Below are positions 6,807 to 13,894 of a stretch of DNA of 15,437 nucleotides, in pieces. Source of the stretch: Burkholderiales bacterium. Lineage in GTDB: Bacteria; Pseudomonadota; Gammaproteobacteria; Burkholderiales; Usitatibacteraceae. A model generated the notes under the pieces. That model did no database searches. It saw only the letters and a program-made list of their open reading frames with translations, and was not told the origin of the DNA. The DNA lies in contig JANXWW010000046.1 in NCBI GenBank assembly GCA_025350945.1, positions 1 through 15,437 of the forward strand, in the 5' to 3' direction. Every line of letters starts with the position of its first letter. Position 1 is the first letter of the stretch. The translations under genes were made by a program, and so were the position numbers.

Positions 6807-8759
6807 ATGCACTCATTCCAAAATCTGCGAATTCTGATTGGTCGTACATTCTGTGGCCTAATTTTCATCACACTCGGTGCCTGTGCATCGACGCCAGTGG
6901 ATGTGAATACGCTGGACAGTTATGAGATTGTCGATTGCGAATTGCCGGGGCCGATTTTGCGAGTGGGCGCGGGTTATGCGACGACGGGGCGGGCGCAGGC
7001 GCTGCGCACCGGCGCATCCGAGTGCGCATTGCGCGGCGGTGCATATAGCGTGGCGGGCCGATCCAGCTATGAAACGTCGTTGAAAATTTGGCTGCCGCTG
7101 GCGGCAGATGGCGACAAGCAAGCGCAGACCTACGTCGGGCAAATTTATGAAAAAGGGCTGGGCCGTCCAGCGGATTTTGCGAAGGCGGCGGAGTGGTATA
7201 AAAAAGCGGCAGAACAAAATTTCGCCCCCGCGCAAACCGCACTCGCGGTGTTGTATGAGCGTGGCAATATCGGCGGCAAGGCCGATACGATGGCGGCATT
7301 GGCGCTTTATCGCAAAGCCGCGCAACTCAACGAAGCGCTCGCGTTCGAACGTGATGTGGTCAGCCGCGACAAGGAGATTGCGGAGCTGAAAGCGGAGCTG
7401 GAAAAATCGCGGGATGAATCCAAACAGCAGAGTGATGATCTGAAACGCCAGCAGAATCAACTGAAGGGGCAGATCGATCAATTGAAGCGCGAGCTGGCGC
7501 AGGCACGGGTGCAGCAGGATCAAGAGCGGATTAAACGATTCGAAAAAGAATTGCGTGATCGTCAGGAAGAAGAAATAAAGAGTAATAACAAAGTATCGAG
7601 TGCCGATGCGGATATCGCACGCACAACGGCGGCAATCGCGAATATTGAAAAAGACCCCGTACCGATTGATGCGGCGTTACCGCAGATTCAGCTACTGGAG
7701 CCGATGTCAATTGCGATGCGCGGCGTAATGACCGTGCGAATTCGCCCGAATGTAAAAGAAATTCCGGTGGTGGCGAAAGTGATTGCAGCGACAGCGGCAG
7801 CTCCCGTGTCGAAAGTCATGGTCAACGATATTGCGTTAACGCCCGATGCCGAGGGCATTGTGCGCACGATTATTGCGGTAACGGGCAAGACGACCGCCGT
7901 ACAAATTATCGCGATTGATAACAGCGGCAAACGCGCGTCGCTGCCGTTTGTAATGGCATCTAGCGACATCGTGCGCGATATCGTCAACGAAAGCGCGCGC
8001 GTGACGCCGCTTACACGTGGCTTTGGCAATTACTACGCGCTCATCATCGGCAACGCGAGCTATAAATATTGGGACAAGCTCAATACGCCAACCGCTGATG
8101 CGCAGGCGGTAGGCGCGGTGCTGGAGCAGAAATATGGTTTCAAAGTAACGACCTTGCTCGATGCGTCGCGCGGACGTATTTTTAAAGAAATCGCGCGCTT
8201 ACGCTCGACCCTAACCGAGAACGATAACCTGCTGATTTATTACTCAGGCCACGGCTATTGGGATGCGGCGAATTTAAAAGGCTATTGGGTGCCGGTGGAC
8301 GGTGAGAAGGAAAATATTGCGAACTACATTTCATCCAGCGACATCACCGAACAGTTGAGCGCGTTGCGCGCACGCCAAGTGCTGGTGGTGGCCGATGCGT
8401 GTTACGCAGGCGTGCTGGTGCGCTCGGTGGCGGAACAACTTGATCGCAACCCAAGCGCCAGTAAATCAGATTGGCTGCAAAACCGCGCGCAATTACAAAG
8501 CCGCAAGGTGATGAGCTCAGGCGGCGTACGGCAGGTAATGGATGGTGGCGCGGGCAAACATTCAATTTTTGCGCGCCAATTTCTCGATGGCCTCGCACGC
8601 AAGATGGAGGCATTCGAAGCGCATGAGCTATATCGCGATATCGCGCCGCGCGTGGAAAAAGCGGCGCTTGGTTTTGGCGAACAACAACGTCCGCAATACG
8701 GGCAGTTGCAATTCTCCGGTCATGTGGGCGGGGATTTTGTGTTTGTGCCAAAGGGATAA
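6807..8759 (+). CDS. Caspase-like (C14) lipoprotein with Sel1 repeats and coiled coil
   Basis: This is a 650-residue predicted lipoprotein. The signal sequence ends in a lipobox LGAC (Cys26). Sel1/TPR-like repeats follow at about 90-174 (AQTYVGQIYEKGLGRPADFAKAAEWYKKAA in part). A strongly charged coiled coil covers about 182-260 and a beta-rich segment covers about 282-382. The caspase/peptidase C14 domain starts near 409 with YYALIIGNASYKYW, has the catalytic His482 in YYSGHG and the catalytic Cys532 in VADACYAG. Both dyad residues are present, so proteolytic activity is plausible. The substrate is unknown. ATG at 6807 is chosen because two upstream in-frame starts (6753, 6762) lie within the -10 of the putative promoter. 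The Shine-Dalgarno sequence is weak. The gene is monocistronic, ending at a strong terminator. The probable location is the periplasmic face of the outer membrane; aspartate at +2 is absent (Ala follows Cys). Confidence 0.88.
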   Translation: MHSFQNLRILIGRTFCGLIFITLGACASTPVDVNTLDSYEIVDCELPGPILRVGAGYATTGRAQALRTGASECALRGGAYSVAGRSSYETSLKIWLPLAADGDKQAQTYVGQIYEKGLGRPADFAKAAEWYKKAAEQNFAPAQTALAVLYERGNIGGKADTMAALALYRKAAQLNEALAFERDVVSRDKEIAELKAELEKSRDESKQQSDDLKRQQNQLKGQIDQLKRELAQARVQQDQERIKRFEKELRDRQEEEIKSNNKVSSADADIARTTAAIANIEKDPVPIDAALPQIQLLEPMSIAMRGVMTVRIRPNVKEIPVVAKVIAATAAAPVSKVMVNDIALTPDAEGIVRTIIAVTGKTTAVQIIAIDNSGKRASLPFVMASSDIVRDIVNESARVTPLTRGFGNYYALIIGNASYKYWDKLNTPTADAQAVGAVLEQKYGFKVTTLLDASRGRIFKEIARLRSTLTENDNLLIYYSGHGYWDAANLKGYWVPVDGEKENIANYISSSDITEQLSALRARQVLVVADACYAGVLVRSVAEQLDRNPSASKSDWLQNRAQLQSRKVMSSGGVRQVMDGGAGKHSIFARQFLDGLARKMEAFEAHELYRDIAPRVEKAALGFGEQQRPQYGQLQFSGHVGGDFVFVPKG

Positions 8760-8807
8760 ATTGCGCATCGCGTTTTGCTGATATTAAAAACTTATTGAAT
8801 CCCCGTT

Positions 8808-8842
8808 GCGCCGCTCAGTGAATAACTGGCGGCGCTTTTTTT
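8808..8842 (+). terminator. Intrinsic terminator of the caspase-like gene
   Basis: GCGCCGC (8808-8814) pairs with GCGGCGC (8829-8835), and the stem extends past a one-base bulge by CAG/CTG. Seven T follow (8836-8842). This is a canonical plus-strand terminator 49 bases beyond the stop codon. Confidence 0.9.
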
Positions 8843-9044
8843 CGTGCTGATTTTTTAAAACACCATTGCCCGAAACGCCAATATTAGCGGGCATCTTGAA
8901 GCCTTTGCCTTGAAACTGCCCTACCCGTGCAGCGTTTCAGCCGTATGACATTTATTTGCTTCTGTGTGCGGCGCATCACACTTTCGTTTGTTATTTCACG
9001 AATAAACGCTATGAACAAAAATACTTTTAACAATTGTTCATAAA
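8843..9044. other. Intergenic stretch upstream of the curlin-like operon
   Basis: No gene is supported here. Visible elements are a short TGCCCG/CGGGCA hairpin (8867-8872 with 8888-8893) without a T-run, and an inverted repeat TGAACAA (9012-9018) with TTGTTCA (9034-9040). Inside the right part lies the palindrome AACAATTGTT at 9029-9038. These AT-rich repeats sit immediately upstream of the ECF-type promoter and could be a regulator site or an UP-like element. Confidence 0.4.
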
Positions 9045-9076
9045 GTTTGAACCGAACGAGAGCTCGCTGCGATTCA
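9033..9076 (+). promoter_or_regulatory. ECF-type promoter of the curlin-like operon
   Basis: GTTTGAACC at 9045-9053, 17 bases, then GATTCA at 9071-9076 preceded by TGC. ATTGTT at 9033-9038 stands 6 bases before the -35 block. The same ATTGTT-N6-GTTTGAACC arrangement is found at 15390-15410, so the conserved region extends beyond the core. Transcription would start near 9083 and give a leader of about 125 bases. The sigma gene at 13895 may be on the resulting transcript, which would make the circuit autoregulatory. Function is inferred. Confidence 0.78.
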
Positions 9077-9082
9077 GTTACA

Positions 9083-9207
9083 GATGGAATGCAAACGCAA
9101 CAGCAACAATAAAGCTGAAGCACTCCATTTCAATGCAGCCCTAATTTAGCCCCTAATGTAGTTCTCTAAACCGTGCAGTTAATTTTTTAATTTAAAGGAG
9201 ATTCACC
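9083..9207 (+). other. Long 5' leader of the curlin-like operon
   Basis: About 125 bases separate the predicted transcription start from the first ATG. The leader contains a tandem imperfect 12-base repeat (CCCTAATTTAGC at 9139, CCCTAATGTAGT at 9151). It also has a potential imperfect pairing of ATGGAATGC with GCACTCCAT. It ends in a strong ribosome-binding site, AAAGGAG at 9194-9200. No known riboswitch or small ORF is recognisable. Such a long leader leaves room for post-transcriptional control. Confidence 0.4.
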
Positions 9208-9513
9208 ATGAAAGCTATTCAAGCCCTGATCGCCGCAACAACCTTCGCCATCGCTGGTTCCGCATTTGCTGAATTCAAAGCTGAAGTCAAAACCGAAATC
9301 AAAGCTGACAAAGTCAATCAAATCGGTTTGGCTGTCGGTCAAAAATCGGTAGTACAAAACAGCGTGGGCGGTGTTGCTTCCAACGGCATCAAAGACGCGA
9401 ACATCAAACTTGATTCGAAAGTGGAAGCGAAGGCCATCAACCAGATTGGACTCGCTGTTGGCAAGAGCGCGGTTGTGCAGAACAACCTCGGCGCAGTCAC
9501 GATCAACAAGTAA
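9208..9513 (+). CDS. Secreted curlin-like repeat protein 1
   Basis: This is a 101-residue exported protein. A classical signal peptide ends at AFA (residue 21) and leaves a mature chain of 80 residues beginning EFKAEVKTEIKA. The mature chain holds two imperfect repeats, around VNQIGLAVGQKSVVQNSVGGV and INQIGLAVGKSAVVQNNLGAV. The pattern N-Q-I-G-L-A-V-G-x3-V-V-Q-N resembles the strand-turn-strand unit of curlins (Q-x-G-x2-N-x-A-x3-Q), with one extra residue between the two Gln. There is no Cys or Trp. The Shine-Dalgarno AAAGGAG lies 7 bases before the ATG. The paralogue at 9587 and the CsgG-like gene at 10546 support a role as an exported fibre subunit. That role is inference; no exact family is recognised. 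Confidence 0.85.
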   Translation: MKAIQALIAATTFAIAGSAFAEFKAEVKTEIKADKVNQIGLAVGQKSVVQNSVGGVASNGIKDANIKLDSKVEAKAINQIGLAVGKSAVVQNNLGAVTINK

Positions 9514-9524
9514 TGTGCAAGCGA

Positions 9525-9551
9525 TGCGGGGGCGATAGTTCTGTCCCCGCA
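9525..9551 (+). other. Intercistronic hairpin, possible attenuator
   Basis: TGCGGGGG (9525-9532) pairs with TCCCCGCA (9544-9551), including one G-U pair, around an 11-base loop. It lies 12 bases after the first curlin-like gene. It is followed by AATTTCTTTTC, a T-rich but interrupted tract. It could end part of the transcripts or stabilise the 3' end of the first cistron, so that the first subunit is made in excess over downstream genes. Confidence 0.5.
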
Positions 9552-9586
9552 AATTTCTTTTCATGATGATTTTTTTGGAGCGAATC

Positions 9587-9907
9587 ATGAACAAATCCCA
9601 TTTGATGATGCAAGCAGGATTGTTTGCCCTGACTGCAACCATCGTTAGTACTCAAGCGCATGCCGAATTCAAGGCTGAGCTTAAAACGGATGTGAAAGCA
9701 AACAACGTCACACAAGTCGGCATTTCTTACGGCAAGGGCTCGGTGGTGCAAAACAATATTGCCGGTATTGCCACCAATGGTCTAGGCAACGCAACCATCA
9801 AGCTCAATACAAAAGTGAATACCGGCAATGTGACTCAGGTAGGTGTGGCCTATATGGGCACTAGCATGCAAAGCAATCTGGGTTCGGTCACCATCAATGC
9901 AAAGTAG
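9587..9907 (+). CDS. Secreted curlin-like repeat protein 2
   Basis: This 106-residue paralogue of the preceding protein has a signal peptide ending at AHA (residue 26) and a mature chain that also begins EFKAE, here EFKAELKTDVKA. Its two repeats are around NVTQVGISYGKGSVVQNNIAGI and NVTQVGVAYMGTSMQSNLGSV. The second repeat is degenerate because the V-V-Q-N block has become S-M-Q-S. The ATG at 9587 is chosen because GGAG (9577-9580) stands 6 bases before it; in-frame ATGs at 9563 and 9566 would add a charged extension before the signal peptide. The degenerate copy could act as a nucleator or minor subunit, as CsgB does for CsgA, but this is only an analogy. A 188-bp gap without a recognisable gene or terminator follows. 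Confidence 0.85.
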   Translation: MNKSHLMMQAGLFALTATIVSTQAHAEFKAELKTDVKANNVTQVGISYGKGSVVQNNIAGIATNGLGNATIKLNTKVNTGNVTQVGVAYMGTSMQSNLGSVTINAK

Positions 9908-10095
9908 GTATTGATTGACGGCAGCGCGGGTCAAGTTCTGGTTTCCGATGTCGTGGGCAAGGCGCACACGATAAGCAATGAATGCACTAACCACAATTTG
10001 GCCCGCCCGATTTTTCAGCCAGCCACCCGCACCCAGTTATGTTTTTTCAACCACCACGTCACTGCTTGGCTCAAGCTCGGCAAAAGGAGATTTCA

Positions 10096-10518
10096 ATGCG
10101 CAATTTTCCGAACCCTTCCACTGCAATCGCTCGGCAAATTTCGTGCGTAACCATTGCCTCGATGGTGTTATTGACGGCTACCTGTTTGCTGAAAACGCGA
10201 GCTGAAGCGGCCGATTTATTTACACAAAATAAATTAAACGCATCGCAGCAATCAAAAATCGCACGGGCTATCGCGCAAACGCGCCAATTGCGTTCTGACG
10301 GCAATATTCAGTCGACTCAAAACAACGCACTAGAGCAGGCTAACGCCAAGAACAAGGGCAGTAACAGCAATAGTAACAACAGCGCATATACGTCCAGCAA
10401 TGATCGCAGTTGCAACAACAACGCCGCCAACGTTGAAGTGGCAAAAGGTCATCGCGGCAAAATCGAGAATCTGACAGTCATAAAAGGCGACGTCATTATG
10501 GTGTGTCGCACGCGCTAG
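10096..10518 (+). CDS. Small secreted Asn/Ser-rich protein of unknown family
   Basis: This is a 140-residue protein that I do not recognise. The ATG at 10096 has a good ribosome-binding site (AAGGAGA at 10084-10090). The N-terminus is a long signal peptide with a hydrophobic core (CVTIASMVLLTATCLL) and probable cleavage after AEA near residue 38. The mature part starts with a Gln/Lys-rich helical stretch. An Asn/Ser-rich low-complexity linker follows at about 89-116. It ends in a compact tail that reads HRGKIENLTVIKGDVIMVCRTR in part. The mature chain contains two Cys, one after the linker and one near the end, that could form a disulfide. It sits between the curlin-like subunits and the CsgG-like gene, where an assembly factor, anchor or minor subunit would be expected. 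No function is assigned. Confidence 0.75.
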   Translation: MRNFPNPSTAIARQISCVTIASMVLLTATCLLKTRAEAADLFTQNKLNASQQSKIARAIAQTRQLRSDGNIQSTQNNALEQANAKNKGSNSNSNNSAYTSSNDRSCNNNAANVEVAKGHRGKIENLTVIKGDVIMVCRTR

Positions 10519-10545
10519 GTGCTTGCGCGAATCGATAGTGTGACG

Positions 10546-12216
10546 ATGAAACAACTCGCAAAAAAAATGATTGGCGCAGTAGTTGCGATTTCTCTTGCAG
10601 GCTGCGGCACCACCAGCACACGTGATCGGGTCGACTTTCTCGATCACGCCACCACGGAATCCAATCCCGTTACCTTGCCCGTGCGCTCGATGACCTCGTT
10701 CACACCGGCACTCGACTGCATGGACAAAATGTTACTGGCCGCCGGTGTGCGGGATGTGCCGATTGCGGTTAAGACTTTTGTTGATGGCTCTGGCAAGGCA
10801 GGTGTCGCTACCGATCAATTGGTAACTTCGGCGCTTTCGGAAATGTCGGTATCCAGTAGCGCGTTTCGTATCGTTGAAAACGAAGTGGATCAAATCAAGC
10901 AGGACACCGTGCAGTCCATCGGACAGGCGTTGATCAACACTGATTTGATGACAGTTACCCCACCACGGCTTTATATTTATGGTGCGATTCCGTACATTGA
11001 TCAGGCGGTTGGCAAAGATCAAAAATCGTTCGGTGCCAGCGCACCGCGCTGGAGCATTGGCGGTGGCCGTGACATTGAGGCGGTGACGATTGCGCTGTCG
11101 ATGAAGCTCGGTGACTTCAAGACCAAACAATTTCTCCCCGGCATTCATACCGATAATCAGATCACCATCGGTAAATCGTCAACCAGCGCGGATGGTGATG
11201 GCTCCATACGCAAATATGGGGTGACGTTTAATTTTGGTCGAGATTACGTAAACGGTAATGGCGCGGCGTTGCGCACGCTGGCGGAATTGGGGCTGGTTGA
11301 ATTGGTCGGCAAGTGGGCCAATGTGCCGTACTGGAAATGCATCGCCGTTGACCAATCAAAGCCTGAATTTCAGCGCGAGCTTTTCGAATGGTATTCGCGC
11401 CTGCCGAAAATCGATTTGAATCGTCTTTTTCAATCCGGGCTCAACCACGCGGGTTATTACAACGGGCCAATCGATGGCCGCGAAAATCAGGATTTGCGCG
11501 AGGCAGTGGTACGTTTTCAGATGGACAAAGGTTTGCCGGCGCTGGGCTTTATCAATTTCGAAGCATATGAAAAATTGATCGCGGAATATGTGCGCGTTGA
11601 TAGTGCGGGCAAATTTATGCGGGCTGACTGGTTGAAAGTGATGCACGCGAATTCACGACCAGACGGCAGGCTGAAACAGTTTTTGGATTCAAAAAGCGCA
11701 CTCGCCGCACCAGAGCCGAAGGTGCGCATCAATCCTATCGAAATCTCCGTCGTCGCCACACCGCGCAACCGTACGGTTAAAGTCGGCGATGCGCTAAATA
11801 TGACGATTACACTCTCGCGCGGCGGGTACTTGCGCTGCTTTATGCAGGACGCGAACAACGTTGTTCAGCAAATTTTCCCGAATCGTTATCAGCCGCAAGC
11901 CTTCACACCAGCCCGCCGCCCGGTGAAGATGCCACACGCAAATGATGAAGGCCACGGCTATGTGCTGCCATTTGAAGCGCCCGGTAAAGAACGCGTTCTG
12001 TGTTTTGCCAGCGTGGCTGATCTTGGCGTACAAATTCCGCTGATCCAGCGACTCCAACCACTACAGCCGATTGCAGGTGTGACTTCACTTGATCAGCTTG
12101 AAAATCAAATTGCGCAAGCGCTCAGCAAAGACAATGTGGGCACGGCACGCCTGGAATTTCATGTGTCGCCACCCACCCAAACAGCGCAAGTGGCACCACC
12201 ATCGGCTAAGCGATGA
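10546..12216 (+). CDS. CsgG/HfaB-like lipoprotein with peptidoglycan-binding and DUF4384-like domains
   Basis: This is a 556-residue outer-membrane lipoprotein with lipobox LAGC (Cys20). Residues about 71-266 resemble CsgG/HfaB. The sequence VPIAVKTFVDGSGKAG is followed by TDQLVTSALS and FRIVENEV, then RLYIYGAIPYID, then strands IEAVTIALSMKLGDFKTKQ. The region ends TLAELGLVELVGKWANVPYWKC, which parallels the C-terminal helix of CsgG. CsgG forms the pore that exports curlin subunits. Residues about 291-346 look like a peptidoglycan-binding domain (LFQSGLNHAGYYNGPIDG...AVVRFQMDKGLPALG). Residues about 401-490 look like DUF4384 (VGDALNMTITLSRGGYLRCFM..QQIFPN). Plain CsgG is about 280 residues, so the C-terminal extension is unusual. 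An alternative GTG start at 10519 would add nine residues; neither start has a clear Shine-Dalgarno sequence. The stop overlaps the next start (ATGA). Confidence 0.75.
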   Translation: MKQLAKKMIGAVVAISLAGCGTTSTRDRVDFLDHATTESNPVTLPVRSMTSFTPALDCMDKMLLAAGVRDVPIAVKTFVDGSGKAGVATDQLVTSALSEMSVSSSAFRIVENEVDQIKQDTVQSIGQALINTDLMTVTPPRLYIYGAIPYIDQAVGKDQKSFGASAPRWSIGGGRDIEAVTIALSMKLGDFKTKQFLPGIHTDNQITIGKSSTSADGDGSIRKYGVTFNFGRDYVNGNGAALRTLAELGLVELVGKWANVPYWKCIAVDQSKPEFQRELFEWYSRLPKIDLNRLFQSGLNHAGYYNGPIDGRENQDLREAVVRFQMDKGLPALGFINFEAYEKLIAEYVRVDSAGKFMRADWLKVMHANSRPDGRLKQFLDSKSALAAPEPKVRINPIEISVVATPRNRTVKVGDALNMTITLSRGGYLRCFMQDANNVVQQIFPNRYQPQAFTPARRPVKMPHANDEGHGYVLPFEAPGKERVLCFASVADLGVQIPLIQRLQPLQPIAGVTSLDQLENQIAQALSKDNVGTARLEFHVSPPTQTAQVAPPSAKR

Positions 12217-13214
12217 AGTCGGTTTGGTTCGCTGCCGCGCTAGCGATTCTCCTTGTTAATATTGCCTGCGAATGTCAGGCTGGGTTTGAAGCGCGTGCGG
12301 CATTACCACCTGACTCATCGGCCGCGTCACAGGACGCACTCGTGCTGGCGCTGAGCAGCTATCGGCGGGCACTTGGCGATAATCAATACGCGTTGGCCTA
12401 CCATCATCTGAAACGTGCAAGTGAGCAGGAACATCCCGCCGCGATTTTAGGTGCCGCTTACTTGCTGGCGATGGGTAAAGGTGTGGAACCTGACCCGGTG
12501 CGCGCGGACGTCGAGCTTGATCGGCTGCCGCCCTTATGGCTGGCACGCGCGGCCTATGTACGCGGGCTCATTGCGCTTAATCATGGGGATGCAAATGTCG
12601 CCGCGCATGAATCAATGGCATGGTGGGAATGCGGCGCGGCGATGGGCGACCCGCTTGCCACACATCGGCTCGCCACCGTGCGTGAGCGTGCTCGCGCGTA
12701 CGAAGAGGCCAATAGCTTGTACGCAAAATCACATGCCGACGGCCTCTTAATTGCCGACGTTAATACGCGACGACTTGAACGCGCTGAAGCCGAGATGATG
12801 AGCGAGTTCGCGCTCAATCAGGTGAAACGCCGCGCGCGACAAGGGGATGTCAATGCGCTATTCGATCTTGCTAGGGCCAATCATCGCGGCTGGCACATGC
12901 CTGTCAACATTAATTCCGCGTTACTGTTTTATCAGCGCGCCGCGCGCCGCGGACATCAACAAGCCGCCCAAATTGCGCAACTTATGCTCCTCAATCGCGA
13001 ACACAATCAACGGCTGGATTACGCCTGGATTGCACGTCTGGCCTGGCTGGAACCGTCTTCCCGGTCTCGCGAATGGCAGCCAAGCCCCGCGCGCCAGTCC
13101 ATTGTGCAGGAGCTCGATCCGCTCTGGCGTATCGAGTCAATCGCAACAGGAAAGTCGGCCGCACCGCTGTGCGATATCTACATAAAGCGCGGCGGGCAAG
13201 TGGTGTCGCATTGA
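12213..13214 (+). CDS. Exported Sel1-like repeat protein
   Basis: This is a 333-residue protein translationally coupled to the CsgG-like gene (ATGA overlap). The N-terminal hydrophobic segment (KSVWFAAALAILLVNIAC) is a signal sequence. Cys19 could be a non-ideal lipobox cysteine (N-I-A-C), or cleavage could occur slightly later. Sel1/TPR-type helical repeats are visible at about 45-95 (ALAYHHLKRASEQEHPAAILGAAYLLAMGKGV in part). Further repeats occur at about 205-255 (DVNALFDLARANHRG..NINSALLFYQRAARRGHQQAAQIAQ), with more divergent copies between. Such repeats make protein-protein scaffolds. Given its position, it may be a periplasmic partner of the CsgG-like exporter. No enzymatic motif is seen. 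The role is inferred from context only. Confidence 0.82.
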   Translation: MKSVWFAAALAILLVNIACECQAGFEARAALPPDSSAASQDALVLALSSYRRALGDNQYALAYHHLKRASEQEHPAAILGAAYLLAMGKGVEPDPVRADVELDRLPPLWLARAAYVRGLIALNHGDANVAAHESMAWWECGAAMGDPLATHRLATVRERARAYEEANSLYAKSHADGLLIADVNTRRLERAEAEMMSEFALNQVKRRARQGDVNALFDLARANHRGWHMPVNINSALLFYQRAARRGHQQAAQIAQLMLLNREHNQRLDYAWIARLAWLEPSSRSREWQPSPARQSIVQELDPLWRIESIATGKSAAPLCDIYIKRGGQVVSH

Positions 13215-13278
13215 TTGCTTGAATGTTTTTTATGGTCGCATCAATAGATAAATATCTTACTTTTAAAGGAGAATAAAA

Positions 13279-13860
13279 ATGAAAATCCCCGCACTTATTG
13301 CCCTAGGCGCTTTCACTCTCAGCGCTACATTTCAGGCCTTTTCAGGCGAGGTGCAGTACTTCCCGTTGTCAAAAACACCATCACCGCTGATGGTGGCAAA
13401 GACCTTAGCGGGTAAGTCATTTACGCCCAAACTCAAGATGCGTGGCGTGCGGCAGTTGGGTGAGTCGGCGAATGGGCAAGACCCTACCAAAGCTGAGGGC
13501 GCGTTCACGCCCGACACCTCGAATACACTCGCCGTACCGATTCCGTTTGCGTTCAACTCTTCAACGTTAACAACGGACGCCCTGGCACCGCTCACGCAGA
13601 TTGCAGAAGGTGTCAAGCTGGTTCAGGATTCAACTGGCCTTGTCGTGGTGATCGAAGGTCATACTGACGCCGTAGGCAGCCCGCGGTACAACCAGCGTTT
13701 GTCGATGCGCCGCGCGGCCGCTGTTAAAAAATACTTGGTGGCAAACCACGGTGTAAACGCAAGCCTCTTAAAAGCGGTGGGCAAAGGTCAAAGCGAGCCG
13801 CTGAACCCTGAGAATCCGCGTGCAGATGAAAACCGTCGCGTTCAGTTTCGCGCGGGTTGA
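13279..13860 (+). CDS. OmpA-family peptidoglycan-binding protein
   Basis: This is a 193-residue exported protein with a signal peptide (about 1-22) and a poorly conserved segment of about 60 residues. A C-terminal OmpA-like domain covers about 85-192: IPFAFNSSTLT, then VVIEGHTDAVGSPRYNQRLS, RRAAAVKKYLV, and DENRRVQF. Asp130 and Arg145 match the residues that hold diaminopimelate in this family. There is no beta-barrel, so it is a periplasmic wall-binding protein and not a porin. The ATG is set by AAAGGAGA at 13265-13272. The gene lies 64 bp after the Sel1 gene and 34 bp before the sigma factor, with no terminator on either side. It may anchor the system to the wall or serve as an envelope sensor. 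Confidence 0.93.
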   Translation: MKIPALIALGAFTLSATFQAFSGEVQYFPLSKTPSPLMVAKTLAGKSFTPKLKMRGVRQLGESANGQDPTKAEGAFTPDTSNTLAVPIPFAFNSSTLTTDALAPLTQIAEGVKLVQDSTGLVVVIEGHTDAVGSPRYNQRLSMRRAAAVKKYLVANHGVNASLLKAVGKGQSEPLNPENPRADENRRVQFRAG

Positions 13861-13894
13861 CACGGCATTTTGTCGGACTTAAAACAAAGCTGAT

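Noticed and set aside
6858..7523. Long minus-strand open frame opposite the caspase-like gene
   Set aside because: It is antisense to a gene with clear domains, has no ribosome-binding site or recognisable family, and is explained by the codon bias of the opposite strand.
9029..9040. AACAATTGTT palindrome as an insertion or attachment site
   Set aside because: No integrase, transposase, tRNA gene or target duplication is present in the window. It is more simply part of an AT-rich promoter upstream region.
9911..10150. Open frame in the gap between the second curlin-like gene and the 140-residue protein
   Set aside because: It has no ribosome-binding site, no signal peptide, and runs out of frame into the start of the better-supported gene at 10096.
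13802..13830. TGAACC-N17-GATGAA inside the OmpA gene, just before the sigma gene
   Set aside because: It lacks the GTT prefix, differs from GATTCA at two positions, has no TGY before the second block and is explained by coding sequence. It is noted only because its spacing equals that of the three real sites.
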